NCBI RefSeq assembly: GCF_030056795.1
Contig: NZ_JASHKQ010000001.1
Span: 868,001-932,000, forward strand
Direction: 5' to 3'
DNA from: Rhodococcus sp. IEGM 1381
Lineage (GTDB): Bacteria; Actinomycetota; Actinomycetes; Mycobacteriales; Mycobacteriaceae
DNA length: 64,000 bases
In this document: positions 47,501 through 52,018 of the stretch, piece by piece
Layout of the letters: each line of letters begins with the position of its first letter
Numbering within the stretch: position 1 is the stretch's first letter
The notes under the pieces: generated by a model
What the model was told of the DNA's origin: nothing
What the model saw: only the letters and a program-made list of their open reading frames with translations
Database searches by the model: none
Program-made: the position numbers and the translations under genes

Positions 47501-48295
47501 CACATCGGCCATCCGGGCGACGTACAGAGCCGTAGCGGCCGCAACGAGTGCAGGCACCGTCGTGTTCCAGCGTGAACAGGCATCGTCGACGGCTCGATAC
47601 AGGGCGGGTTCTATCTGGGCGCCGACCACGCGGGACCGGACGTCGTACCGGCCGCTCGATTCCGCCAACCGAACGGGCGGACCGAGATCGGCCGTCCGTT
47701 CGGCCCAATACAGAGCATCACGGTCGAAACGCGTGGACTGCCGGTAAGCGGCCTCGTCCGCGACGAGATCGGCAACCGATCCCGCCTTGTTGGGCGATAC
47801 GGCACCGCCTGTGACTGCAGCGGTGTACAGCTCCGCGACGCGGTCCGCGAACACCGTGGCCCCGTAACCGTCGAGCAGCACGTGATGGATGCGGGTGTAC
47901 CAGAACCACCTGTCCTCCCCGATGCGCAGCGTCGCCACTTCGATGAGGCGTGAGCCGTACATATCGAACGGCGCGGCGAACTCGGCCGACATCCACGCCA
48001 GTGCCTCGGAAACGGGGTCGTCGCGATCGCGTAGGTCGAGGTGCACCATCTTGTCGCGGAGTGTGCGGTCGACAATCTGTCGGGGTTCGGAATCGCCGCG
48101 TTCGAGGCGGACCATGACGGTGTCGAATTCCTCGGCGACGGTGCGGCCCGCGTCGTCGAGAATCGCGGTGTCCAGCGGACCACGTACGTCCACGTACTGC
48201 GCAATGGTCAGGGGCGTGAACGGGTCCAGTTCCTGCGCAAACCAAATGCTTCGCTGCGCAGCAGAAAGTGGAAACCCGTTGCCGGGATTGGACAT
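31217..48295 (-). CDS. Five-module nonribosomal peptide synthetase with terminal condensation domain
   Basis: A 5692-residue NRPS, by far the largest gene here. The order is C-A-T five times, then a sixth C domain. Carrier serines are Ser990, Ser2059, Ser3111, Ser4150 and Ser5192. Adenylation A3 and A10 motifs (YTSGSTG or FTSGSTG; GKVDR, GKLDR, GKIDR, GKIDL) are intact in all five. There is no thioesterase, epimerisation, cyclisation or methyltransferase domain. Specificity codes by eye are DALFIGAVMK, DLWHMILVGK, DVWHFSLVDK (a known serine code), DALFVGAIAK and DLWCLILVSK. The starter C domain should accept an acyl or aryl group from elsewhere. A divergent ABC exporter and three glycosyltransferases surround it. 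No MbtH-like gene was seen in the window. The product is unknown. Confidence 0.95.
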   Translation of the reverse strand: MSNPGNGFPLSAAQRSIWFAQELDPFTPLTIAQYVDVRGPLDTAILDDAGRTVAEEFDTVMVRLERGDSEPRQIVDRTLRDKMVHLDLRDRDDPVSEALAWMSAEFAAPFDMYGSRLIEVATLRIGEDRWFWYTRIHHVLLDGYGATVFADRVAELYTAAVTGGAVSPNKAGSVADLVADEAAYRQSTRFDRDALYWAERTADLGPPVRLAESSGRYDVRSRVVGAQIEPALYRAVDDACSRWNTTVPALVAAATALYVARMADVSDLSLSLPVSARTNALLRRSGGMVSNVVPVRAHIGSATTVASLVDVTGREIMGGLRHQRYRFEDMRAATQSTGIGTGRGFFGTPVNIMTFRSDTALGPCTGRAHILTTGPIDDLAVNVHTGAGGLRIDLEANPTAYGEAELEGHHRRLLDLLTALVSSSGDDVAVDLPMGRAVVPTRSGPPAIEPALLPDMFDRTVRLHGDRVAVVAHDRRDTYRELDARANRLARVLVDHGVGPGTFVAVLLRRGLHSVTAELAVTKAGGAFVPIDPQLPDERIDYLLADSGVLLGISDEPVSTHPGITWLQIGSPILTDEFLTESPAPVLDAERTRPLHVDDPAYMIYTSGSTGLPKGVVVGHRGLASFSAEQIHRYGVGSNSRTLHFASPSFDASVLELLLAIASGATMVIAPTDVYGGEDLWRLLVTERVTHAFVTPAALASVDPAGTVDLEVVIVGGEACAPTLAERWAPGRRMYNAYGPTECTVMATVAGPLVPGQRVTIGGPITGTSIAVLDHRLRPVPDGGVGELYVLGASIGIGYHARAGLTAARFIANPLDKNGSRIYRTGDVVRVNADDTYSYLGRSDDQIKVRGFRIELGEVDAALHDVTGVVRGVADVRTVAGQPTLVAYVEPDRTGSDELGTRVVEYLRNVLPAHSVPSAVVVVDTLPLTTSGKVDRRALPTPDLTPAEHVAPRTPTERAVAEIVASVLGPRPGGQSYGAGDDFFALGGNSLLATRLTSLLGTKVGVHVPMRVVFEAPTVAGMASALDAMAVDASTGGRVRRPLTRAEGRVGPALLSPAQHRMWVSNQFDTRLATYNVPIVLRLRGPIDIRALGFAVTDLVGRHETLRTSYPDTPDGPVQQVHDVDEASALVDIVTLQVSEEDAARRALDVAMTGFDVSREIPLRIELLEIEPNDVVLVCVVHHIGADGSSTLPLARDLATAYRARREGGEPDWPALPVTYADYTMWHHDQMGRDTDPDSLASQQLAYWKERLRDLPERLDLPFDRPRPAVASLRGGRVVRRVHAAQVAALAQCAAAHSTTPFMVVHAALAALLARMSGTIDIAVGTPVAGRDDPATENLVGMFVGTVVLRSQVDDHRSFADLLRQIREHDLEAFENSDVPFERIVELLNPPRAASHHPLVQVGFSYQNLAPVSFELDDIDVEVVDLETSVAKFDLHMTVVERSSGLDIQWEYAHDLFDHNTVERFADLFADILDAAMADPTAALGDLAVATPTEVESVGTVTDEPACTVADLLAAGLVEGAGRIAIVEDETGTETSYEEIAARIHRSARALISHGVAPGTRVLVALPRSARMIEAVWAVVLAGGTYVPLDPNAPGERAATVVGSSGAKLAIAESDCDAINFGTSVDTLDLRTLSSGTHSSAPLSDADRIAPLRPAHDVYVIYTSGSTGTPKGVALSHGAVAHQLRWKTRYYPSGPDDAGVLKTPLTFDLSVWELFGPVLSGARTVVARPDGHRDPRYISDLLRRNEIGNVHFVPSLLVAHLDTAPGRSTRIMCIGEALPAATADLAMDATGAVVDNLYGPTEAAVGVTVHRRRHRDDDHVGTSNAGASVPIGRPMSGTGVHVLDRRLHPVPAGVPGELYLSGAQLASHYEGRPDLTAERFVANAFGAGDRMYRTGDLVRLRGDGELEFLSRNDSQFKLRGQRIELGEIEAALTRDSRIGAVAVVVLRGQRLHAYVVPDAGTDVADLSTVSVTERVRGWLPVYMIPSGITVLEALPRTTNGKLDRDALPEPVLPETGASPPNTATEHRVAHTFRAVLGIDGMDAEGPGIDDDFFDLGGNSLAATRLAARLGADLGADVPVSAVFESPTVRGLAHWIDAAGHQPRPALVARPRIGPIPLSRSQSRMWILNQLDLTSPLYNLPLAVRLTGALDIDAMTAAIHDVVERHEVLRTVYPAVDGEPTQRVLPLTDTTESMASELDVETTVRRGFDVTVDPPVRWTLDRGSDGATTLVVVVHHIAADAGSFRPLLLDVLAAYSARTSGEPFARPTLPVQYADHAMRERDLLGTGNTDRHPSIAQRYRFWEHTLAHLPGPLPLPTDRPRPPVPTHAGASVLDEIDPDTVESLRSVAGRDRTTVFAALHSALAVTLSRLSGTSDIVIGTPVDGRGLPELDDLVGMFVSTVALRIQVDAGATVRRTMTRSRDALVAALAASEVPFEDLVTMLPVDRSAAHHPIFQVMLSIQEALPPAWDHDGLHVEVRPLDLPVARFDLHITVDEPSPGSGRPLGIRWTYATDLFDESTVTGFAAAFRRVLDALVRDAPTPVGDLDLLGPSRRAEISEWSAGPDTPDSNRTLADVIRPVGAHPVLTMAGKTLDADEFARAVARTARGFITEGVGPGAVVGVALPRSIELMIVMHAVITAGGAALPLDLEQPSSRLLTMADLAEPMLIVAPDEARIPASLADLVRTPAQLDSGSDEPVTDRDRVASLHSSHPAYVIFTSGSTGEPKGVAVPHAGIVNRLDWMQAKYPIGAGDTVLHKTPVTFDVSVWELYWGFANGARTVVAEPDAHRDPARIASIIDAEGITVVHFVPSVLDVFLASTESRHPTLRLLFTSGEALGSSTATRARMQLPATVHNLYGPTEAAVDVTAHEVGTEPSNGLSVPIGRPVARTRTLVLDTRMNPVDSGVAGELYLGGVQLALGYVSRAALTAGRFVADPYDAGNRLYRTGDLVRWSRTVPGVLEFLGRTDFQVKIRGLRIELGEIEAALRRHPAVARVVVVVRAELSAAGEVVAYVVPESGRFVDHEIISRCARDQLPEHMIPSRTVILDELPLGSAGKIDRRALPAPVRTERTRTTPRTDTERVVLEVVRSAVDTGHGDVESIGVDSDFFDVGGTSLTAAVVVSGIAHRLGVDIGLRTVFEFRSAALLAELVDAGGAQTTLEPNAVAEESLSMTAAQRRMWVHNRIDPSSAAYNIVLPLTVPGRDVDMVALGWALRDVVCRHEALRTIYPDNGDGPSPLVLAEIDDRACELLVRVVTEDEQTAVVTTGFDLTTDVPVRLVVVPKQSETLLVLVVHHIAADGWSMRILGGDLVHAYAARSTGEIPEWAAPAAGFHDRLAHRTAGAKADRGAQIARWIDVLRDAPVLGVPIPDHPRPLAPTYRGAIARAHTDGVDRDDLLAVASRVAASPFAVLYAALITTLARSGAGDDIVLGLPTAGRADPASRGTVGMFVTMVTLRDRYRPTSTFTESVQHARDVLLDALHIADVDVEDVVDAVAAQREPTHHPIFQMTLDVDDSLDAASAPAGVSVTDMDIAVARFDLEFTARRRPEGNYDLTLIYRPDLYDASTAQVLLDRWVTVLAAVVESPDRPVREIDVRARRERPTDPPTDCAVPARTFPELLRGSGSLTDGATGRTMSTAEVQAAVARLARLIIGRGLGVGDVVAVCMSRSVDAVVAVRAVAEAGVTVVPIDPSTPPARIAHMLADSGARAVVTVHAYAAVCDSDSAVVVDSTAVLNHLDGLDPSPVTDAERVGSLHVDATAYLIYTSGSTGTPKAVAVSHRGLAAFTEEQRTRFEVRPEHRVLRGAAQSFDASILELLLASSAGAELVVAPADLYGGDDLAELLVRGRITHAFLTPGALDTIALDPTALDGTGTSAFPNLEVVVVGGDACPPELARRWVRSGIRLFNAYGPTESTIAATVAGPIGEITGSVPIGIPVRDTTVQVLDAALSVVPSCVVGELYVGGAGVADGYHGRPALTAATFVANPFGPPGSRAFRTGDLVRWSEGALFHHGRSDFQLKIRGQRVEIGEIESALRDDPTIAAGAVVVRDLGVDRALVAYVTAVAGCEVDVTSVRTRLAETLPRYMVPVAVTTIDELPLTRAGKIDLDALPEPVLPRHEFVAPASDLEVLVAGVFTDVLGTTRISAADNFFDLGGDSLSATRVVSRVRAATGRAVAVRTLFDSPDVRTFAQAVAESARDVGPVPGTVAVPDRIPLSLAQQRMWFLNRLDPSSTAENIPLVMRLTGELDEAAFGLALSDLVRRHAVLRTVYPDSEEGPHQVVLPPDCAAGALLTRTATSQSYPELVRLVVDTEFDVTREPPVRAELLRVEDPGHAGDREYLCALVFHHIAVDGVSVVRLAEELAFAYAARTAGLRPDFPPLALTYIDFAVWQRATLAEGSAPVSVEERFWRSTLAAGPAAVDLPFDRPRPAVMSGRGSRTEFSVDADVHAAMRDWGAATGASVFMIAHTALAVLLSRIGDNADVLIGTPVSGRGDDRFDPVVGMFVNMVTLRAAVDPAATGNAVLQSIRETDLAAFAHAETPFDRVVAMLDPPRTRAHHPLFQVALSFQNIGRLDLQLPGLTIDVVDTDTAVAEFELHLTLAPSVDGSLDAQLAYSTDVFDHTTVDTIATRYVSLLRSLVASPTTPVGDLDIAVGETLALIDSTSVAQSNLVLPQSFLDRAALEPSEIAIVDGPSEHSYGALCARVRELAEVLVHRGVGPHTTVAVALPRSVDQIVALYAVVAAGGAYVPVYPADRERTATVLAAAAPAVVIAETDASSHSVFAGLEVVAVGDRTSGPVALPVPRALDTAYVLFTSGSTGVPKGVAVPHRAVTTQLQWMQHRYRLTSDDAVLLHTPAGFDLSVWEYWWALGVGARIVLAPEGSERDAAATAQAITDSGVTVLCLVPTSLAMLLERPTFPPTVRLVLCIGEVLPADLCRRLAAVSNAAVHNLYGPTEATVSVTGHEVIDADGSGATVPIGTAQPAVGVRVLDRRLRPVPRSTVGELYVTGDQLARGYHADPARTATSFVADPYSPSTRMYRTGDLVRMRTDGSMDYISRADRQVKVQGFRIEPGEIESALRKYDDVDEAVVGVVASGTADAWLVAHVVGTADLDLDALPGRLRGALPEYMIPRRVLRIDSIPTTANGKVDRSRLPLPEMAERPFRAARTREETVVANALAEVTSTARVGLDDNFFELGGTSLGATRVIALVEKQLGRAVPVRVLFDHHSVEDVAADIETRASEHAIPLVRLNGDPDVRLAPSQERIRVAMAQRATGDWNVPFAVRLEAAIDLDALRGAIADVVTRHESLRTLHPTGPDGYRLDVVAADAARIEVLAVDCDTDRVAAELRDFGWRPFDVETQLPLRASIFRLSSDVVVLALVVHHLSADGQSMGPLVADMLGALAARNAGRTYDVPPPAIRFRDFAAWRRNVLGSTEDENSEYTRQLAYWVERLGRTSPRPQLRTDRPKPASWQSEGAVVELEIGADLHRDLVAYAGRLGSGSFAVFQAAFAVVLADVAGDGDVSVATANSNRPHPDLEHVVGNFSEDVPMRLDVRDDVEFADLVVHVRKQLSAALSAPDISAPTLLDALGITASLAENPLFPATLIVQDALDTGDGIDIGGTRISPVVVEGTVAKHELEVTLREHRSGREPNGVTGNILYPVALFDESTVRRVADAMIALLTRVVDGSGTPTVGELREDMR
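32581..35700 (-). other. NRPS module 5: C - A - T
   Basis: C5 has HHIAVDG and VGMFVNMVTLR. A5 gives DLWCLILVSK, in the same class as module 2 (FDLSVWEY, LCIGEVLP, NLYGPTEATVSVT). The T5 core is FFELGGTS with Ser5192. It hands its peptide to the terminal C domain rather than to a thioesterase. Confidence 0.8.
35701..38830 (-). other. NRPS module 4: C - A - T
   Basis: C4 has the canonical HHIAADG. A4 gives DALFVGAIAK, close to module 1, and the whole A4-A5 stretch (SFDASILELLLA, LYGGDD, ITHAFLTP) resembles A1, suggesting a related substrate or module duplication. The T4 core is FFDLGGDS with Ser4150. LGGDS often precedes epimerising or dual C domains, but the next C domain looks ordinary. Confidence 0.8.
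38831..41970 (-). other. NRPS module 3: C - A(Ser) - T
   Basis: C3 has HHIAADA in place of HHxxxDG, so the final glycine is alanine; both histidines and the aspartate remain. A3 gives DVWHFSLVDK, which agrees with codes known for serine, making this the one confident substrate prediction. The T3 core is FFDVGGTS with Ser3111. A serine hydroxyl would be a possible site for glycosylation by the neighbouring transferases or for ester formation. Confidence 0.8.
41971..45159 (-). other. NRPS module 2: C - A - T
   Basis: C2 carries HHIGADG and VGMFVGTVVLR, ordinary elongation-domain motifs. A2 has FDLSVWEL and NLYGPTEAAVGVT, giving DLWHMILVGK; Ile at position 301 and Met at 299 are unusual, and no substrate is proposed. 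The T2 core is FFDLGGNS with Ser2059. No epimerisation domain follows. Confidence 0.8.
45160..48295 (-). other. NRPS module 1: starter C - A - T
   Basis: C1 spans about residues 1-435, with HHVLLDG at 137-143. Its sequence (HQRYRFEDM, FFGTPVNIMTF, LTTGPIDDLAVNV) recalls the condensation domain of enterobactin synthetase EntF, which takes an aryl group from a separate carrier protein. A1 (about 450-950) gives the code DALFIGAVMK, a hydrophobic pocket I cannot assign. The T1 core is FFALGGNS with Ser990. Confidence 0.8.
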
Positions 48296-48394
48296 GAGTC
48301 AGCGTTCGCCCACGCCGGCGAGAATGTGTTTATCGATTGTCGGTGTTACCGAATTGCACACGTAACTGAGCGTAACATCGCATTCGCAGGCGTG

Positions 48395-48414
48395 ATGCAC
48401 TTGTCCACGTGCAT
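48395..48414. promoter_or_regulatory. Inverted repeat in the NRPS/exporter divergent promoter region
   Basis: ATGCAC and GTGCAT, separated by 8 bases, lie in the 238-base region between the divergent NRPS and ABC ATPase genes. The motif CGTAAC also recurs at 48361 and 48371. This may be a shared regulator site. No promoter hexamers could be called reliably. Confidence 0.35.
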
Positions 48415-48533
48415 TCGGCATTCTCGAAAGATCTACATCCTCTTATCATCGACAGTTGTCGTGGCACAGTAAGTTGATTGCGAGCGAACCGCTCCGATGG
48501 ATTCCCCGCCGACCTCAGGAGCGCAGCGAGTCG

Positions 48534-49490
48534 ATGTCCCCCACAAGTCAATCCGACGCCGTTGTGGTATCGGACCTGAGGAAGACATTCGGCGATGTCG
48601 TTGCGTTGGATGGGTTGTCTCTATCTGCGGAGCGCGGGACTGTTCTGGGCATTCTGGGCCCCAACGGTGCAGGTAAAACAACGTTGATCGAGATCTTGTG
48701 CACGCTTTCGGTGCCCGATTCGGGGAATGCGCTCGTTTGTGGTTACGACGTGGTCACCCAGGGCCCCGATGTTCGGGAACGTATTTCGATGACCGGGCAG
48801 TATGCCGCGCTGGACGAGACTCTTACCGGTGCGGAAAACCTTGTCTTCTTCGGAAGGATGTCGGGTCTACGCCGAGCCACCGCTCGCGAGCGCGCGAAAT
48901 ACCTGCTCGATCTGTTCGACATGACCGGGGCGGCGCAACGCCCGGTGTCGACGTACTCCGGCGGCATGCGCCGACGACTGGACATAGCGTGCGGGCTCGT
49001 CGCGAAACCGTCGGTTGTGTTCCTCGACGAACCCACCACCGGATTGGACCCCCGCAGTCGACAGAGTGTGTGGGAGCTCGTCGAGTCACTCAAAGCCGAC
49101 GGCATCACGACGGTGCTGACGACTCAGTATCTGGATGAGGCGGATCGATTGAGCGACCGCATCGTCGTCATCGATCACGGCAAGGTGGTCGCCGAAGGCA
49201 GCCCGGACGACCTCAAGACCCGGGTGGGTGACACGTTGTGCGACGTGATGCTGACCGATGCCGCCGATGCACTCCGGTTGGCCGCCGTACTGACAGTCCA
49301 CCTCGATTCCGCATGCAACGTGGTTGCGCGTGAGTCGACTATCCGCCTGACCGCAATCGACGGTGTCGACACCATGGCGGAGGTCATTGCCGCAGCCTCG
49401 CGAATCGGCGTCGGATTGCGAAATATCGGGCTCCGCACACCCTCGCTCGATGATGTGTTTCTCGCTCTCACCGTGCCGAGCACTCGGTGA
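48534..49490 (+). CDS. DrrA-type ABC transporter ATP-binding protein
   Basis: A 318-residue ATPase with Walker A (GPNGAGKTT), Q-loop (TGQYAALDE), signature YSGGMRRRLD, Walker B (VVFLDEPTTGLD) and the C-terminal extension typical of daunorubicin-resistance DrrA proteins. The ATG at 48534 follows AGGAG at 48517-48521. It is coupled (GTGA) to two permease genes. Divergent placement opposite the NRPS makes export of the NRPS product the likely job. Confidence 0.9.
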   Translation: MSPTSQSDAVVVSDLRKTFGDVVALDGLSLSAERGTVLGILGPNGAGKTTLIEILCTLSVPDSGNALVCGYDVVTQGPDVRERISMTGQYAALDETLTGAENLVFFGRMSGLRRATARERAKYLLDLFDMTGAAQRPVSTYSGGMRRRLDIACGLVAKPSVVFLDEPTTGLDPRSRQSVWELVESLKADGITTVLTTQYLDEADRLSDRIVVIDHGKVVAEGSPDDLKTRVGDTLCDVMLTDAADALRLAAVLTVHLDSACNVVARESTIRLTAIDGVDTMAEVIAAASRIGVGLRNIGLRTPSLDDVFLALTVPSTR

Positions 49491-50314
49491 CGACGCCGGT
49501 AGTGGATCCGGTGGCGCGGTCGTTGCAGTGGCCGAGCGAACGCGCGCTTTCCCGCGACCGGTCCGCCGTGGTGCGTCAATGCGTGGCGATGACCTCACGG
49601 GCAGTGACTTCGGCTCGCGTCGAGAACGAGTTCCTGATTGCGGTCATAATGCCGGCAGTCTTTGCTCTCGGCCTCTACCTTCCGCTCCGATCGATCATGC
49701 AACAGCAGGATGTGAACTACATCCAATTCCTGCTGCCGATCGTCGTGCTGCAGACAGCGGCGTTCACTGCGGTCAGTGCTGCGCAGCGGTCGGCGATGGA
49801 TGCCATGCGGGGTATGAACAAGCGCCTGTCGGCCATGCCGGTCAATCAGTACGTTCCGCTGATTTCCCGCATGCTCACCAACACGCTGCGCTCGATCGTG
49901 TCGGTCTTCGCCGCAATATTCTGCGGAACTGTGCTCGGGTTCCGGTTTTCTGGATCGCTTGCATCGACAATCGGATTCGTTGCATTTGCCTTACTCGTCG
50001 GCACCGTATTCGCACTCGGCGCGGACGCGCTCGGTCTGATCGCCCGCCGCCCCGAAGCGACGTCGCAGCTGTTGGTTCTTCCTCAACTCGTGCTCGGCCT
50101 ACTGTCCACCGGATTTGTTCCGGAAACCGGTTTCCCGGAGTGGGCCAGGCCGTTCGCACGCAATCAGCCGGTCTCGCATTTCGCCGCCACGCTTCGTGAA
50201 TTATCAGACGGGACAATCAGGTTCGCGACGATTCTGCCCGCCGGCCTGTGGCTGGTAGGGCTTTCGGTGGTGTTCGTCCCCGTGGCTGTGCTCGCGCAGA
50301 GGAAACGCACGTGA
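49487..50314 (+). CDS. DrrB/ABC-2 type permease
   Basis: A 275-residue membrane protein with about six transmembrane segments and the ABC-2 permease layout: N-terminal cytosolic stretch, helix pair (FLIAVIMPAVFALGLYLPL), a cytosolic coupling region (MDAMRGMNKRLSAMPV) and a late GFVPETGFPEWARPFARNQPVSHF motif. GTG start at 49487, overlapping the ATPase stop, and GTGA overlap with the next permease. It forms the transport channel with its partner. Confidence 0.88.
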   Translation: MTTPVVDPVARSLQWPSERALSRDRSAVVRQCVAMTSRAVTSARVENEFLIAVIMPAVFALGLYLPLRSIMQQQDVNYIQFLLPIVVLQTAAFTAVSAAQRSAMDAMRGMNKRLSAMPVNQYVPLISRMLTNTLRSIVSVFAAIFCGTVLGFRFSGSLASTIGFVAFALLVGTVFALGADALGLIARRPEATSQLLVLPQLVLGLLSTGFVPETGFPEWARPFARNQPVSHFAATLRELSDGTIRFATILPAGLWLVGLSVVFVPVAVLAQRKRT

Positions 50315-51126
50315 GTGAACTGACATTCGTGCCCCGCGACGGGCGGCTGCCGGAGGGGTCGGCCGGGTCGTTGATGCGTGCCTCGTGGCTGCAATGCTCA
50401 CGAATTCTCGTCAAGTGGATTCGAGACCCTGTCACGCTCCTGCAGGCCTTGCTGTACCCGGGAATCATGGTGCTGCTGTTCTGGCTCGTTCTGGACCGCT
50501 CGGTGTCCCAAGCGACAGGACGCTCGCCCGTCGACGGGATGGTTCCGATGGTCGCTCTCGTAGGTGCCATGTCCGGAGCCTCGATCAGCGGTATCGGCCT
50601 ACAACGCGAACGGGACAACGGCCAGCTGACCAAGATGTGGGCCTTGCCCGTGCACCGCGCGTCGGCGATGGTGGGACGGCTGTGCGCCGAGGTGATCCGC
50701 GTTCTGGTGACGGTCCTGGTCATTCTCGGCGTCGGGGTGGTCGTCGGCTTCCGCATCGATACCGGGGCGGCCGGACTGATCGGTGTGCTCGCGATCGCCT
50801 TGCTGTTCGGCCTGTCCTTCTCCGTCATGGTGACGGCACTCGCTCTGCGCGGTGACAAGACCAAGGTGGTGGAGTGGACTGCCGTCGGCACCAACATAGC
50901 GCTGTTCTTCAATTCGGGATTTGTGCCGGTGTCTTCGTATCCCGGGTGGTTGCAGCCTGTCATTCGGTATCAGCCGCTGAGCTGTGCTGTCGATGCCATG
51001 CGAGCCGTCGCCACCGGGTCCGATCTGACACGATCTCTCACGGCCACCGCTGCGTGGAGCACCGTCTTGGTGGTGTTGTTCGCACTGCCCGCCGTCCGCG
51101 GCTACCGCCGCGCGGCCCAGCGATGA
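50311..51126 (+). CDS. DrrC-like ABC-2 type permease
   Basis: A 271-residue second permease with six predicted transmembrane helices, a cytosolic coupling segment (GLQRERDNGQLTKMWALPVHR) and SGFVPVSSYPGWLQPVIRYQPLS near the end, parallel to the previous protein. Two different permeases with one ATPase is the arrangement of mycobacterial DrrABC, which exports phthiocerol dimycocerosate lipids. This suggests a large amphiphilic cargo. Convergent with the glycosyltransferase gene, 7 bases apart. Confidence 0.88.
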   Translation: MSELTFVPRDGRLPEGSAGSLMRASWLQCSRILVKWIRDPVTLLQALLYPGIMVLLFWLVLDRSVSQATGRSPVDGMVPMVALVGAMSGASISGIGLQRERDNGQLTKMWALPVHRASAMVGRLCAEVIRVLVTVLVILGVGVVVGFRIDTGAAGLIGVLAIALLFGLSFSVMVTALALRGDKTKVVEWTAVGTNIALFFNSGFVPVSSYPGWLQPVIRYQPLSCAVDAMRAVATGSDLTRSLTATAAWSTVLVVLFALPAVRGYRRAAQR

Positions 51127-51133
51127 CCGGCGA

Positions 51134-52018
51134 TCAGACGTAGAAGACCCTGTTCTCGACACTGCCCCAGACGCGGCCGACGAGGTTGCCGGCGAAGAAC
51201 ACCCACCTTCCGCGATCGAGGCGGGTGATCAGCTTCGGCAACAACGGGTTTCGCAACAAGACGAGGGCGATCACGTCCATTGTCATCACTGGGTGCCGAC
51301 GCGGCATGCCGTAGGACCGGTAGTCGGCGTAGAGGCGGGCATCGCCGCGGCCGCACATCACCGACTGATGCCATAAGCCGCGTCGAGTCGGCCGAAGCCT
51401 GTATGCGGTCTCGGCGTCTCTGGCGTGAGTGAGGCCGAAACCCGCGAGCTGCAGGCGGAAGGCCAGGTCGGTGTCTTCTCCGCCGCTTCGATACGACTCG
51501 TCGAAGCCACCCACGGCCCGATATGCAGCCGCCGTGACTCCGAAAGAAGCACCGGTCAACACCGGTAGAAACTTCCACCATTCCTGGAGCGCGTCTCGCG
51601 GGGGTGCCTCACGCCAAGCCCGCACCCTAGGGCTGTTCACGTCACTTGTCACCAGGGTGCCCGCCACCGCCTCGGCGCGTCGAACTCCGTCGACCAACGC
51701 CTCGAGCCACATCGGCGATACCTTGTCGTCGGCATCGCAGAACGCGAGGAATTCACCCCTGGCAACGGATGCACCCGTGTTTCGGGCATACGAGGCACCG
51801 GGGGTCGCAGAGGCATCGATCACTCGGAGCTCGTAGGCCTCACACCGAGGACGGGCGGCGACATGCGCGGCCGTCCCGTCCGTGGATCCGTTGTCGCACA
51901 ACAGAACCTCGAACGGTCGGTCGTATGTCTGCCGCTCGAGCGCGTCGAGTTGCTCGTCGATGGTCGTACGTGCGTTGTACGCGGGAATGACGACGGTGGC
52001 AGTCGTCAGTACGGTCAC
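51134..52018 (-). CDS. GT2 family glycosyltransferase, paralogue of the NRPS-coupled one
   Basis: A 294-residue GT-A glycosyltransferase with TVVIPAYNA, CDNGSTDGT, CDADDK and the GEDTDLAFR catalytic loop. It ends GNLVGRVWGSVENRVFYV, matching the ending of the enzyme at 30354 position by position. The GTG start at 52018 overlaps the stop of the upstream glycosyltransferase gene. It is the third gene of an operon reading towards the exporter. It probably glycosylates the same product or its carrier. Confidence 0.87.
   Translation of the reverse strand: MTVLTTATVVIPAYNARTTIDEQLDALERQTYDRPFEVLLCDNGSTDGTAAHVAARPRCEAYELRVIDASATPGASYARNTGASVARGEFLAFCDADDKVSPMWLEALVDGVRRAEAVAGTLVTSDVNSPRVRAWREAPPRDALQEWWKFLPVLTGASFGVTAAAYRAVGGFDESYRSGGEDTDLAFRLQLAGFGLTHARDAETAYRLRPTRRGLWHQSVMCGRGDARLYADYRSYGMPRRHPVMTMDVIALVLLRNPLLPKLITRLDRGRWVFFAGNLVGRVWGSVENRVFYV

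Noticed and set aside
48296-48533. MbtH-like gene near the NRPS start
   Set aside because: No frame here carries the NPFDD...WP signature of the family.
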